Shown piece after piece: positions 1 through 6,002 of a stretch of DNA of 13,228 nucleotides. A program made the position numbers and the translations under genes. The notes below the pieces were generated by a model, which was not told the DNA's origin, did not search any database, and saw only the letters and a program-made list of their open reading frames with translations. Origin of the DNA: Ruminococcaceae bacterium UBA4306. Its GTDB lineage: Bacteria > Bacillota > Clostridia > Oscillospirales > Acutalibacteraceae. How positions within the stretch are numbered: position 1 is the first letter of the stretch; each line of letters opens with the position of its first letter. The stretch lies in the NCBI GenBank assembly GCA_002394725.1, contig DGUQ01000083.1:1-13228 (forward strand), in the 5' to 3' direction.

Positions 1-601
1 GCCACTCGGCGCCGTTGTCCCAATAGTAGACATGTACGTCGCCCCAATAGAGAGCGTCGGTGAATTTAACAGTGATGGTCTTTGCGGCTTCTGTCGCAGG
101 CGCTTCTGTTACAGGAGCTTCCGTCACGGGAGCAACAGTCGCCGGAGCGGATGTAGGCTCGGGGGTAGCGTTGGTCACATACAGCGCCTTGTCGCCGTCG
201 TAATTGAAGACATACGCCGTCTGACCGGCTGTGCCGTCCTCGCCGAACCATCTGTCGCCGTGGTGGACCTTGAAGCCGGTCGCCTGCGCGGGGATGGTTG
301 CGGTGAACATCAAGAATGTCTGCGCCGCGTTGTTCCAGAACGCCTCGCCCACGCTGCGGGACTCGGTGGCTTCACCGTCACGTTCCAGCTGCGCGTCATC
401 CGCGTCGATGGTGCTGCCCCAATAATGAATCTGCCAGTTTGACGTGCCAAGTTCATCAGCGAGGTAGTTGATCACGCCGACTTTGACCGTCCTGCTGACG
501 GTACCGGTAGCCGCCACGGGCTTGGACACCGCATAGACAGGGCTCATCAGCGACAAGACCAGCATCACGGCAAGAATCAGCGCAATTAGTTTTTTTGCCA
601 T
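1..601 (-). CDS. Secreted protein with CBM26-like starch-binding module (3' end cut by window edge)
   Basis: The first 200 or so residues are visible. A signal peptide (MAKKLIALILAVMLVLSLMS, then a VYA-type cleavage region near residue 25) shows export. Residues about 30-145 form an aromatic-rich, probably beta domain with NWQIHYWG and FWNNAAQTF. A Thr/Pro/Ala linker with three TEAP-like repeats (about 155-175) follows. After it comes KFTDALYWGDVHVYYWDNG, which resembles the first strands of CBM26-type starch-binding modules, whose tryptophans stack on alpha-glucan. An AAGGAGA ribosome binding site lies a few bases before the ATG. The protein probably displays or secretes a starch-binding domain, and any catalytic or anchoring part would lie beyond the left edge. 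Export is clear; the CBM26 assignment is by motif resemblance, and the N-terminal domain is not identified. Confidence 0.8.
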   Translation of the reverse strand, partial: MAKKLIALILAVMLVLSLMSPVYAVSKPVAATGTVSRTVKVGVINYLADELGTSNWQIHYWGSTIDADDAQLERDGEATESRSVGEAFWNNAAQTFLMFTATIPAQATGFKVHHGDRWFGEDGTAGQTAYVFNYDGDKALYVTNATPEPTSAPATVAPVTEAPVTEAPATEAAKTITVKFTDALYWGDVHVYYWDNGAEW

Positions 602-614
602 TCTTTCTTCTCCT

Positions 615-755
615 TTACAAAAATTTATCAGATTCGTTGTTACCTGCCTTTGATAAAACCGCGATAAAAGCCGCACGGGAATCGGCAAAACTGACGATCA
701 CTCCGTGACAGACGGCAATCTTGCGGAGGATGTCCGCGCTGTCGATATGTCCCAT
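615..755 (-). CDS. Small ORF, possibly a remnant, upstream of the secreted protein
   Basis: A 46-codon reading frame starts MGHIDSADILRKIAVCHG and ends 13 bases before the next gene's ATG. Its codons (GCG, ATC, GTC, CTC) look like those of real genes here. The frame is open upstream to a TAA at 801-803 but has no ATG before 755 and no ribosome binding site at that ATG. A different frame has AGGAG four bases before an ATG at 787 but stops after 29 codons. A one-base deletion near 770 would join that start to this frame, so this may be a frameshifted or decaying gene. I recognise no family. Confidence 0.3.
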   Translation of the reverse strand: MGHIDSADILRKIAVCHGVIVSFADSRAAFIAVLSKAGNNESDKFL

Positions 756-805
756 TCGGGATCTATCGTCGGTTTCACCAAAGGCATAGTACTCCTGACA
801 TTACC

Positions 806-833
806 ATTCTATCATAATTATCAAAAAAATCAA
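806..833 (-). promoter_or_regulatory. Putative sigma-A promoter for the secreted-protein transcript
   Basis: On the minus strand TTGATT (833-828) is followed after 16 bases by TAGAAT (811-806), in an AT-rich stretch. Transcription would start near 799, giving a leader of about 200 bases that includes the small ORF before the secreted protein's ATG at 601. Confidence 0.45.
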
Positions 834-982
834 TAATAATTGTAACATTTCTGTGATTATTTTACATAATTCTTTTAGCGCATTAAAGCAGTGTAAAACG
901 CCGTGCTTTTGGGAAAAACAAAGCAAAAAGCAGGCGGAAAAGAATCGAAACGGTTGATATTTCTTGTGTATTGTTCTGCATA
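834..982. other. AT-rich intergenic stretch with no recognised gene
   Basis: This is part of the gene-poor interval 602-1145. The sequence is rich in A and T on both strands, and its short frames show no credible ribosome binding site or domain. Apart from the promoter, small ORF and repeat element listed separately, I see nothing in it. Confidence 0.6.
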
Positions 983-1152
983 TCTGTAATACGATGATTT
1001 TGATTGAGATTGCCCCACCTCCAAGGGGAAGTGCACAATGATAATTCATCAAAAAACACGCACCGAAAACGATGCGTGTCTGTTGAGGTGATGATTTGGT
1101 TGAGATTGCCGCACCTCCAAAGGGATGTTCGCAATGGCAATCGTATTACAGA
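983..1152. repeat. 170-bp element with 13-bp terminal inverted repeats and two internal near-repeats
   Basis: The element begins TCTGTAATACGAT (983-995) and ends with its exact reverse complement ATCGTATTACAGA (1140-1152). Between them are two imperfect direct repeats (about 993-1044 and 1090-1140) sharing TTGAGATTGCC and CACCTCCAA. The terminator hairpin at 1050-1079 separates them. The right inverted repeat overlaps the last codons and stop of ddh. The structure resembles a small non-autonomous mobile element (MITE-like) or an intergenic repeat that now supplies the end of the gene. No target duplication is obvious and no transposase is present. Confidence 0.6.
1050..1079 (-). terminator. 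Rho-independent terminator downstream of ddh
   Basis: On the minus strand ACACGCATCG, a TTTT loop and CGGTGCGTGT form a 10-bp stem with one G-T pair, followed at once by a run of six T. It lies about 70 bases after the ddh stop and inside the inverted-repeat element. Confidence 0.9.
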
Positions 1153-2126
1153 AAATGGGCGCGGAGCTCGTCGCCGCTGTGAGCGGAGAGATACGCAGGC
1201 GCGATATCGAACACGGTCTTGGCGCCGGTCATGCCCTCGCTGTTCATGCGGTAAGCCGCTCTGGCGCATGCGAGCAGGACGGAACCGGTGAACTCGGGGT
1301 TGGAATCGAGCTTCAGGCTGTACTCAATGACATGCTTGGTGCCGTCGGATGTGGTGCCGCTGTGGATCACCGCACCGCCGTGGGGCAGACCGCTGTGATC
1401 GCGCTTCATCTCCTCCTCGGTGATGAAGTGTACAGTGGTGTCGTACTCGTCAAAATAGTTGGGCATGGTCTTGATCGCGTTCTCGATCGCGGCCTTGTCA
1501 GCGCCGTCCTCGGCTACGACAAAGCACTCACGGGTATGCTTCTGACGGGTGGTCAGCTCGGGATTGGAGCCGCTGCGAACCGCTTCGATCGCCTGCTCGA
1601 CAGGGATGGTGTACTGGCGCGCGTCCTTGACGCCCTTGATACGGCGCACCGCGTCGGAGTGACCCTGACTGACGCCCTTGCCCCAGAAGGTATACGCCTT
1701 GCCGCAGGGCAGGATCGCGTCCGCGTAGACGCGGCTCAGCGAGAACATGCCCGGATCCCAACCGGCGGAGATGACGCCGATCTTTCCGGCAGCTTTGGCG
1801 GCGGCGTCGACGTTCGCAAAATGCTCGGGGATGCGCGCATGGGTATCGAAGCTGTCGATCACATTGTACAGCGCCGCGAACTGAGGCGTCATCTCGGGCA
1901 GATCGGTCGCGGAACCGCCGCAGATGACCAGTACGTCGATGGGCTCATCGCCCTTCTCCAGCTCCGCCGCTGAGCGGACCGGCACGCCGGGGGTGTTGAT
2001 GGTCAGGCTCTCGGGAGCACGACGGGTATAGACCGCTACCAGCTCCACATCGTCATTCACCTTGACTGCGGCTTCTACGCCTCTGCCCAGGTTGCCGTAA
2101 CCCAGGATTCCGATTTTGATACTCAT
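1146..2126 (-). CDS. ddh: meso-Diaminopimelate D-dehydrogenase
   Basis: The enzyme reductively aminates L-tetrahydrodipicolinate with NADPH and ammonia to meso-diaminopimelate, a one-step branch of lysine and peptidoglycan precursor synthesis in the cytoplasm. The 326-residue length fits the family. An N-terminal Rossmann nucleotide-binding motif is visible (IGILGYGNLGRGVE, residues 5-18), as are the family motifs VICGGSATDLP and SAGWDPGMFSL (about 146-156) and a C-terminal HSGTTSDGTKHVIEYSLKL segment. The start is the ATG at 2126 because GGAGGT lies seven bases upstream (2133-2138); an in-frame ATG at 2147 lacks this site. It has its own near-consensus promoter and a strong terminator, so it is probably monocistronic. 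Nothing appears truncated, although the stop codon lies within a repeat element. Confidence 0.96.
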   Translation of the reverse strand: MSIKIGILGYGNLGRGVEAAVKVNDDVELVAVYTRRAPESLTINTPGVPVRSAAELEKGDEPIDVLVICGGSATDLPEMTPQFAALYNVIDSFDTHARIPEHFANVDAAAKAAGKIGVISAGWDPGMFSLSRVYADAILPCGKAYTFWGKGVSQGHSDAVRRIKGVKDARQYTIPVEQAIEAVRSGSNPELTTRQKHTRECFVVAEDGADKAAIENAIKTMPNYFDEYDTTVHFITEEEMKRDHSGLPHGGAVIHSGTTSDGTKHVIEYSLKLDSNPEFTGSVLLACARAAYRMNSEGMTGAKTVFDIAPAYLSAHSGDELRAHFL

Positions 2127-2155
2127 ACATATACCTCCAGATTCCAAAATATTGA

Positions 2156-2172
2156 AACGTCCAAAGGACGTT
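2156..2172 (-). promoter_or_regulatory. Small hairpin in the ddh leader
   Basis: AACGTCC and GGACGTT form a perfect 7-bp stem around a 3-base loop, between the ddh promoter and its ribosome binding site. No T-run follows, so it is not a convincing terminator for the upstream gene. It may stabilise or modulate the ddh leader. Confidence 0.35.
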
Positions 2173-2204
2173 GCGGTCGGTTGAAGTTGTTGATTTGTTT
2201 TACT

Positions 2205-2233
2205 ATTTTAGCACTTCAAAGCGATGATGTCAA
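2205..2233 (-). promoter_or_regulatory. Near-consensus sigma-A promoter for ddh
   Basis: On the minus strand a perfect TTGACA (2233-2228) is followed after 17 bases by TAAAAT (2210-2205). Transcription should start near 2198, giving a leader of about 70 bases before the ddh ATG. The -35 box begins only 14 bases after the stop of the upstream pyrophosphatase gene. Confidence 0.85.
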
Positions 2234-2246
2234 TATCCGTTCCCAT

Positions 2247-3890
2247 TCAATTCGCGTTTTCGAGGGCAGTCATCAGGGGAGCGAGCACCTGCTTTTTGCG
2301 GCTGACGACGCCCTCGAGGATGACGCTGTTGTCGGCGGTCTCCTTCACAAACGCCGATTCCACCGTGCCCTTTGCGCCCTGACCGACAAAGAGCAGGTCG
2401 GTCGAGCGGTCGATGATGTTGGTCAGCATGAGGAACAGCATATCCGCGCCCGAATTGGGCAGCATACTCTCCATATAGGGGAGCATCTTCTCCTTGACGC
2501 GTTCGAGCTCGTGGCGGCTCACGCTGGTGACCTGCGACACGGTGATCTTGGTCTGATCGACCTTGAACGCCTTGCAGTCGATATGGAAGATCTCGTCGGG
2601 CGTTTTCGTGCCGAGCTTAGAGCCGGCGTTGAACATCGCCATTGCGTGCTCTTCGATATCGATGCCGGCGATTTCTGCTAATTCACGCGCGATATTCTCG
2701 TCCACCGGCGTACAGGTCGGGGAGCGGAACATCAAGGTATCCGACAGGATCGCGGAGCAGAGCAGTCCGGCGATGGTGGGCTCGATCTCGATCCTGTTCT
2801 CACGGTACATTAAGGTGATGATGGTCGCGGTACAGCCCAGCGGCTGGTTGCGGAAATAGATCGGGCTGTTGGTCTCGACGGAGTCGATGCGGTGATGGTC
2901 GATCACCTCGACCACCTCGGCGGAGCGGATGCCGTCCACCGCCTGACCCTTTTCGTTATGATCGACGAGGATCACCCTGCGGCGGTCGACGTCCAGCAGG
3001 TTGCGCTGTGAGATCATGCCGACATAGTGATCGTCGCCGTCGAGCACGGGAAAATAGCGGATACGCAGCTTCGACACGGTCGCCTTGACGTCCGCGACCG
3101 CATCATCCAGCCCGAAGGTGATGATATCGCTCTTGCGCATCAGGTGGCTGACGGGAACGCTCTGGGTGATCAGCTTGGCGGCGGTGTAGGTGTCGAGAGG
3201 CGAGGTGATGACGGTGCAGCCCGATTCCTCGGCGATCTGCATGGTCGATTTGGAGATCGTCGCGCCCAGACACACAATCAGGCAGCTCGCGCCCTTCTCG
3301 ATCGCGCAAAGCTGGTTATCACTGCGGTCAACAAGGATGACCATGTCGTTCTTATCAATATATTCTTCCATCAAATCGGGATTTGCCGCGGCGACCACGA
3401 CCTTGCCCTTGGTGAATTTGCCGTCGGGATCGCCCGAGACGACCTCGCCCTGCAGGGTATCCGCGATATTGGAATAAGGCGTTTTTGCCTTGGAGAGAGC
3501 GTCGGCGTCACGATCCTCCATATAAAAGCGCGCCTGATCGCCCAGCGTGAGCACGCCCTTGATCTTGCCGCGCTTGGTCAGGATCGGCACGGTCTGGATG
3601 TTCTCGTCGCGCATATGCTCCCACGCGCGCTTGAGCGACAAGGCGGCGTCGATCGGCTTGATCCTGCGGAAAGGCACGTCGGCGACCGTCGGCTCGATGG
3701 ATTCGAGCAGCTGCGGCGACGACACTCTGAACTTGTCGAGCACATACTTGGTCTCGCCGTTGATCTCACCGGCACGGCAGGGAACATACTCCTCGCCCGT
3801 GAGTCTGTGCTTGAGATACGCGTAGCAGATCGCGGAACAGATCGAGTCGGTATCGGGATTTTTATGACCGATGACAATCGTAGATTTCAT
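2247..3890 (-). CDS. ppaC: Manganese-dependent family II inorganic pyrophosphatase with CBS and DRTGG domains
   Basis: It hydrolyses pyrophosphate to phosphate in the cytoplasm, pulling biosynthetic reactions forward. At 547 residues it is the long, regulated form. The DHH catalytic domain begins IVIGHKNPDTDS (H9, D13 and D15 are metal ligands). It is interrupted by a first CBS segment (about 70-125), a DRTGG-like segment (about 135-245) and a second CBS segment (about 247-305). The DHH domain then resumes with ILVDHNE (307-313) and VIDHHR (329-334). The C-terminal DHHA2 domain carries the substrate-binding SRKKQ (530-534). Characterised CBS-PPases of Clostridia are inhibited by AMP/ADP and activated by ATP or diadenosine polyphosphates, so similar adenylate control is inferred. 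The ATG at 3890 follows AAAGGA at nine bases. No convincing promoter was seen; repeats lie just upstream. Confidence 0.95.
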   Translation of the reverse strand: MKSTIVIGHKNPDTDSICSAICYAYLKHRLTGEEYVPCRAGEINGETKYVLDKFRVSSPQLLESIEPTVADVPFRRIKPIDAALSLKRAWEHMRDENIQTVPILTKRGKIKGVLTLGDQARFYMEDRDADALSKAKTPYSNIADTLQGEVVSGDPDGKFTKGKVVVAAANPDLMEEYIDKNDMVILVDRSDNQLCAIEKGASCLIVCLGATISKSTMQIAEESGCTVITSPLDTYTAAKLITQSVPVSHLMRKSDIITFGLDDAVADVKATVSKLRIRYFPVLDGDDHYVGMISQRNLLDVDRRRVILVDHNEKGQAVDGIRSAEVVEVIDHHRIDSVETNSPIYFRNQPLGCTATIITLMYRENRIEIEPTIAGLLCSAILSDTLMFRSPTCTPVDENIARELAEIAGIDIEEHAMAMFNAGSKLGTKTPDEIFHIDCKAFKVDQTKITVSQVTSVSRHELERVKEKMLPYMESMLPNSGADMLFLMLTNIIDRSTDLLFVGQGAKGTVESAFVKETADNSVILEGVVSRKKQVLAPLMTALENAN

Positions 3891-3930
3891 GGGATTTCAT
3901 CCTTTGCGGTTAAATGTAATATCGGGTATT

Positions 3931-3958
3931 TGTAGGGTACGGCATTTATGACGTACCG
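3931..3958 (+). repeat. Short palindromic repeat of the TGTAGGG family, unit A
   Basis: TGTAGGGTACGGC, a short centre, and GACGTACCG form an imperfect palindrome (GGTACG/CGTACC). The same plan recurs at 4184-4211, 4231-4260 and 6719-6748, and as the ends of the 115-bp copies. It lies upstream of the pyrophosphatase start. Confidence 0.65.
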
Positions 3959-4018
3959 AGAATGACGGGCGTTACTTTGATCGAAAGCCAAAGATAGAAT
4001 AGAAACGTTATAGCCATG

Positions 4019-4133
4019 CGGTACGTCGGCAAGCAGTGGCGTTATGCCAATCGCTCCGCTCTTGGAACGCTGTTGCATGGGAGTTGTTAGCCAAATCAAA
4101 GATTTGGACAACTCCTCAAGCGCCGTACCCTAC
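4019..4133 (-). repeat. 115-bp repeat, copy 1
   Basis: It is identical over 115 bases to 4312-4426, in the same orientation, 293 bases apart. It starts CGGTACGTC and ends GCCGTACCCTAC, which are the two ends of unit A in reverse, so it looks like a long-form unit with about 90 extra bases in the loop. The extra part holds a hairpin: GGAGTTGT and CCAAATC pair with GATTTGG and ACAACTCC around AAA, with a TAG bulge. Short frames through it are probably spurious. Confidence 0.85.
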
Positions 4134-4183
4134 AATATGAGTTTCATATGCTTTGCATTTAAGTGTCATATCAACAAACGTTT

Positions 4184-4211
4184 CGGGATGTCGCGAGCGT
4201 CATCCCCTACA
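4184..4211 (-). repeat. TGTAGGG-family palindromic repeat, unit B
   Basis: TCGGGATGTCGCGAGCGTC followed by ATCCCCTAC is the reverse complement form of the family. It faces unit C about 20 bases away, giving an inverted pair. Confidence 0.6.
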
Positions 4212-4230
4212 GTAAGCGTTACAACGGAAT

Positions 4231-4260
4231 TGTAGGGGGCGACGTTTACGACGCCCCGAA
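4231..4260 (+). repeat. TGTAGGG-family palindromic repeat, unit C
   Basis: TGTAGGGGGCGACG, TTTA and CGACGCCCC form a near-perfect stem. It is oriented opposite to unit B. Confidence 0.65.
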
Positions 4261-4311
4261 GCGGTACATTTCATTTGCTCCGCATTTGGGTGACATAGAT
4301 CGGAATGGTTT

Positions 4312-4426
4312 CGGTACGTCGGCAAGCAGTGGCGTTATGCCAATCGCTCCGCTCTTGGAACGCTGTTGCATGGGAGTTGTTAGCCAAATCAAAGATTTGG
4401 ACAACTCCTCAAGCGCCGTACCCTAC
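4312..4426 (-). repeat. 115-bp repeat, copy 2
   Basis: It is identical to 4019-4133. The bases before it (about 4268-4311) resemble those before unit B (about 4142-4183): both contain TTTCAT, TTTGC, CATTT and a TCATAT/ACATAG-like stretch. The duplicated block is therefore larger than 115 bases, with a more diverged flank. It ends about 55 bases downstream of the prolyl-tRNA editing gene. Confidence 0.85.
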
Positions 4427-4480
4427 GGAGCATCTGTTCCGCTGCGTTCTCAGATATTTTTCACAAGTGAAAACCTTTCC

Positions 4481-5032
4481 TTACTCCGCCCCGACGAGCT
4501 TGACGAGGACGAGCTCGACCCCGAGTGTGGGGAGGATCTTCTCTGTCAAATCGGCAGTCTTGATGCGGATGGAGCTGGTGTTCTCACACGGATGACAGCC
4601 GAAGTATTCTTCCTTTAAGACATCCTCGTCGATCACGAGCTGTACGCGGTGCTCCTTATCGTTCATCAGTCCGAGCACCGACACACTGCCGGGGTGCAGG
4701 TCGAGGAGCTCCGACATTTTACTCTCATCTCCGAAGGACAGGCGGCTGATGCCCATCTGTCCCGACAGCTCCTTGGTCTTGAAGGGCTTGTCACCCGGCA
4801 TCACCACCAGATAGAACTTGGTCTTTTGGCGGTTGCAAAGAAATAGATTCTTGCAGATCTTAACATTTAAAACGGCGTCCACCTCGGCGCAGACCTCCAT
4901 CGTGGTCGCGGGGGTATCGGGATGGTCGGTGCGGTCAAACTTAACCCCGAGTGAATCCAAAAATGCGTATGATCGTATCTCTCTGTCATTTCTGCCGCTC
5001 ATATCGACAGGCGAGCCGTGAAATAATTCCAT
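4481..5032 (-). CDS. Prolyl-tRNA editing deacylase (YbaK/ProX-type, PrdX-like)
   Basis: It is a free-standing trans-editing enzyme that hydrolyses misacylated tRNA (Ala-tRNAPro or Cys-tRNAPro in known members) in the cytoplasm. The 183 residues span one YbaK/editing fold. Visible family features are HPDTPATTMEV (37-47), the lysine in KICKNLFLCNRQKTKFYLVV (58-77), LHPGSVSVLGL (112-122), where family members have a conserved G-S-V turn, and HPCENTSSIRI (147-157), which matches the HPNDNTAT-like motif. The ATG at 5032 is chosen because GGAGG lies six bases upstream; the frame extends further but has no comparable site. Its own promoter lies just upstream. The exact mischarged substrate cannot be told from sequence. 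Confidence 0.9.
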   Translation of the reverse strand: MELFHGSPVDMSGRNDREIRSYAFLDSLGVKFDRTDHPDTPATTMEVCAEVDAVLNVKICKNLFLCNRQKTKFYLVVMPGDKPFKTKELSGQMGISRLSFGDESKMSELLDLHPGSVSVLGLMNDKEHRVQLVIDEDVLKEEYFGCHPCENTSSIRIKTADLTEKILPTLGVELVLVKLVGAE

Positions 5033-5061
5033 CGTTTCCTCCATAAATTTCTCTACTTTAC

Positions 5062-5090
5062 AATATACACCAAAGGTGTGAATTTGTCTA
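5062..5090 (-). promoter_or_regulatory. Promoter for the prolyl-tRNA editing gene, with a palindrome in the spacer
   Basis: On the minus strand TAGACA (5090-5085) is followed after 17 bases by TATATT (5067-5062). Transcription should start near 5055, just before the ribosome binding site. The spacer holds ACACC TTT GGTGT (5067-5079), a 5-bp-arm palindrome that could be a small operator. Confidence 0.7.
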
Positions 5091-5195
5091 TCATTATTCT
5101 GAGAAAAACCGTTATTATCAAAAAATAATATCAGCTGATCCGCACACAGATCATCCCCTGCGATCGGATACGGTGAGCGCAGTACGCGACACGCC

Positions 5196-5900
5196 TTATC
5201 TGCTGTGATAATCCTCGTCGATCTCGGCGCTCCAGTCGCCCTGTATCGGAGCACACTGACGCGCGGAGGATACGACCTTGCTCACGCAGTTGTACAGCAC
5301 GGCGGTGCCCTTTTTGTCGGCGTGATAATTCACCGCGCGGTCGGCGCCGATGCCGAAATGACGGGCGGTGGAAACCGCGTCGATGTTCGCGCCGATGAAC
5401 AGGAATTCCCAGCCCTGCTGCTTCTTTTTCTCGATCATCCTCTTGACCTTGTCGGAGGAGTATTCCTTGCTGGCGTTCTCCATGCCGTCGGTCGTGATGA
5501 CGAACATCGTATGCGCCGGCACATCCTCCCTGCGGATATAGCGGTGCACCTCCTCGATATGGCTGACGGTCATGCCGATCGCGTCGATCAGCGCGGTACA
5601 GCCGCGCACATAGTAATCCTCCTGCGTCATGGGTCGGATGTCCGCGAGCGGCACGCGGTCGTGCAGGGTGCTGACCTCGTGATCGAACAGCACGGTGCTG
5701 ACCAAACATTCACCCTTTTGCTTCTTCTGCTTCTCGATCATCGAGTTGAAGCCGCCGATGGTGTCCTCCTCCAGTCCTCCCATCGAGCCGGAGCGGTCGA
5801 GGATAAAGACCAGCTCGGTCACATCGTTGGAGGGAGGGAGCTGCATGGGATCGGTCTGAGCGGTGGCTTTCTTGAGTTTAGCATTGATTTTCTTTAACAT
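5196..5900 (-). CDS. Soluble von Willebrand factor A domain protein
   Basis: A single VWA domain fills most of the 234 residues and there is no signal peptide or membrane segment, so it is cytoplasmic. The metal-ion-dependent adhesion site is complete: DRSGS (D35, S37, S39), the threonine in RGCTALIDAIG (T102) and D138 in ITTDGMEN. Such domains bind partner proteins through a divalent metal; the partner is unknown. The nearest family resemblance is to small bacterial VWA proteins of the TerY type. The ATG at 5900 is chosen because GGAGGT lies nine bases upstream. It follows the helical-domain gene on the same strand, with a U-run hairpin between, so the two may be expressed together or separately. 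Confidence 0.85.
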   Translation of the reverse strand: MLKKINAKLKKATAQTDPMQLPPSNDVTELVFILDRSGSMGGLEEDTIGGFNSMIEKQKKQKGECLVSTVLFDHEVSTLHDRVPLADIRPMTQEDYYVRGCTALIDAIGMTVSHIEEVHRYIRREDVPAHTMFVITTDGMENASKEYSSDKVKRMIEKKKQQGWEFLFIGANIDAVSTARHFGIGADRAVNYHADKKGTAVLYNCVSKVVSSARQCAPIQGDWSAEIDEDYHSR

Positions 5901-5913
5901 AATAAGTACCTCC

Positions 5914-5949
5914 AAATAAAAAATGTGATTGTCTTGTTGACAACCACAT
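5914..5949 (-). terminator. Hairpin with U-run between the helical-domain gene and the VWA gene
   Basis: On the minus strand ATGTGGTTGTC, AACAA and GACAATCACAT form an 11-bp stem with one G-T pair, followed by six T. It is about 55 bases after the upstream stop and ends just before the VWA ribosome binding site. TGCTATGAT, an extended -10-like sequence, overlaps its 5' side. It could terminate the upstream gene, attenuate the VWA gene, or cap the VWA mRNA. Confidence 0.75.
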
Positions 5950-6002
5950 CATAGCAATATTATGGAGGTTTTTGGTCGCCTGCGAGGCGACAATTATGAT
6001 AA

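Noticed and set aside
883..1269. Minus-strand frame through the inverted-repeat element
   Set aside because: It runs out of frame through the end of ddh, the terminator and both internal repeats; nothing supports translation.
1125..1973. Long plus-strand open frame opposite ddh
   Set aside because: It is the antisense shadow of a clearly identified GC-rich gene; its translation is Gly/Ala/Arg-rich without any domain, and it has no convincing ribosome binding site.
3027..3935. Long plus-strand open frame opposite the pyrophosphatase
   Set aside because: It is antisense to conserved DHH/CBS coding sequence; the translation shows no motif.
4019..4426. Possible CRISPR-like array
   Set aside because: There are only two repeat copies, each 115 bp, without regular spacers or cas genes.
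4163..4618. Plus-strand frame across the repeat cluster
   Set aside because: It reads through units B and C and the second 115-bp copy into the antisense of the prolyl-tRNA editing gene. The same repeat-derived peptide (MPIAPLLERCC) also appears from the first copy, so it is an artefact of repeats.
5100..5150. Terminator after the VWA gene
   Set aside because: A short TGATC/GATCA stem and an AT-only stem precede T-rich stretches, but neither has a stable stem directly joined to the T-run.
5975..5991. GTCGCC/GGCGAC hairpin as a terminator
   Set aside because: It is a good 6-bp stem, but on the minus strand it is followed by a run of A rather than T, and there is no plus-strand gene upstream to end.
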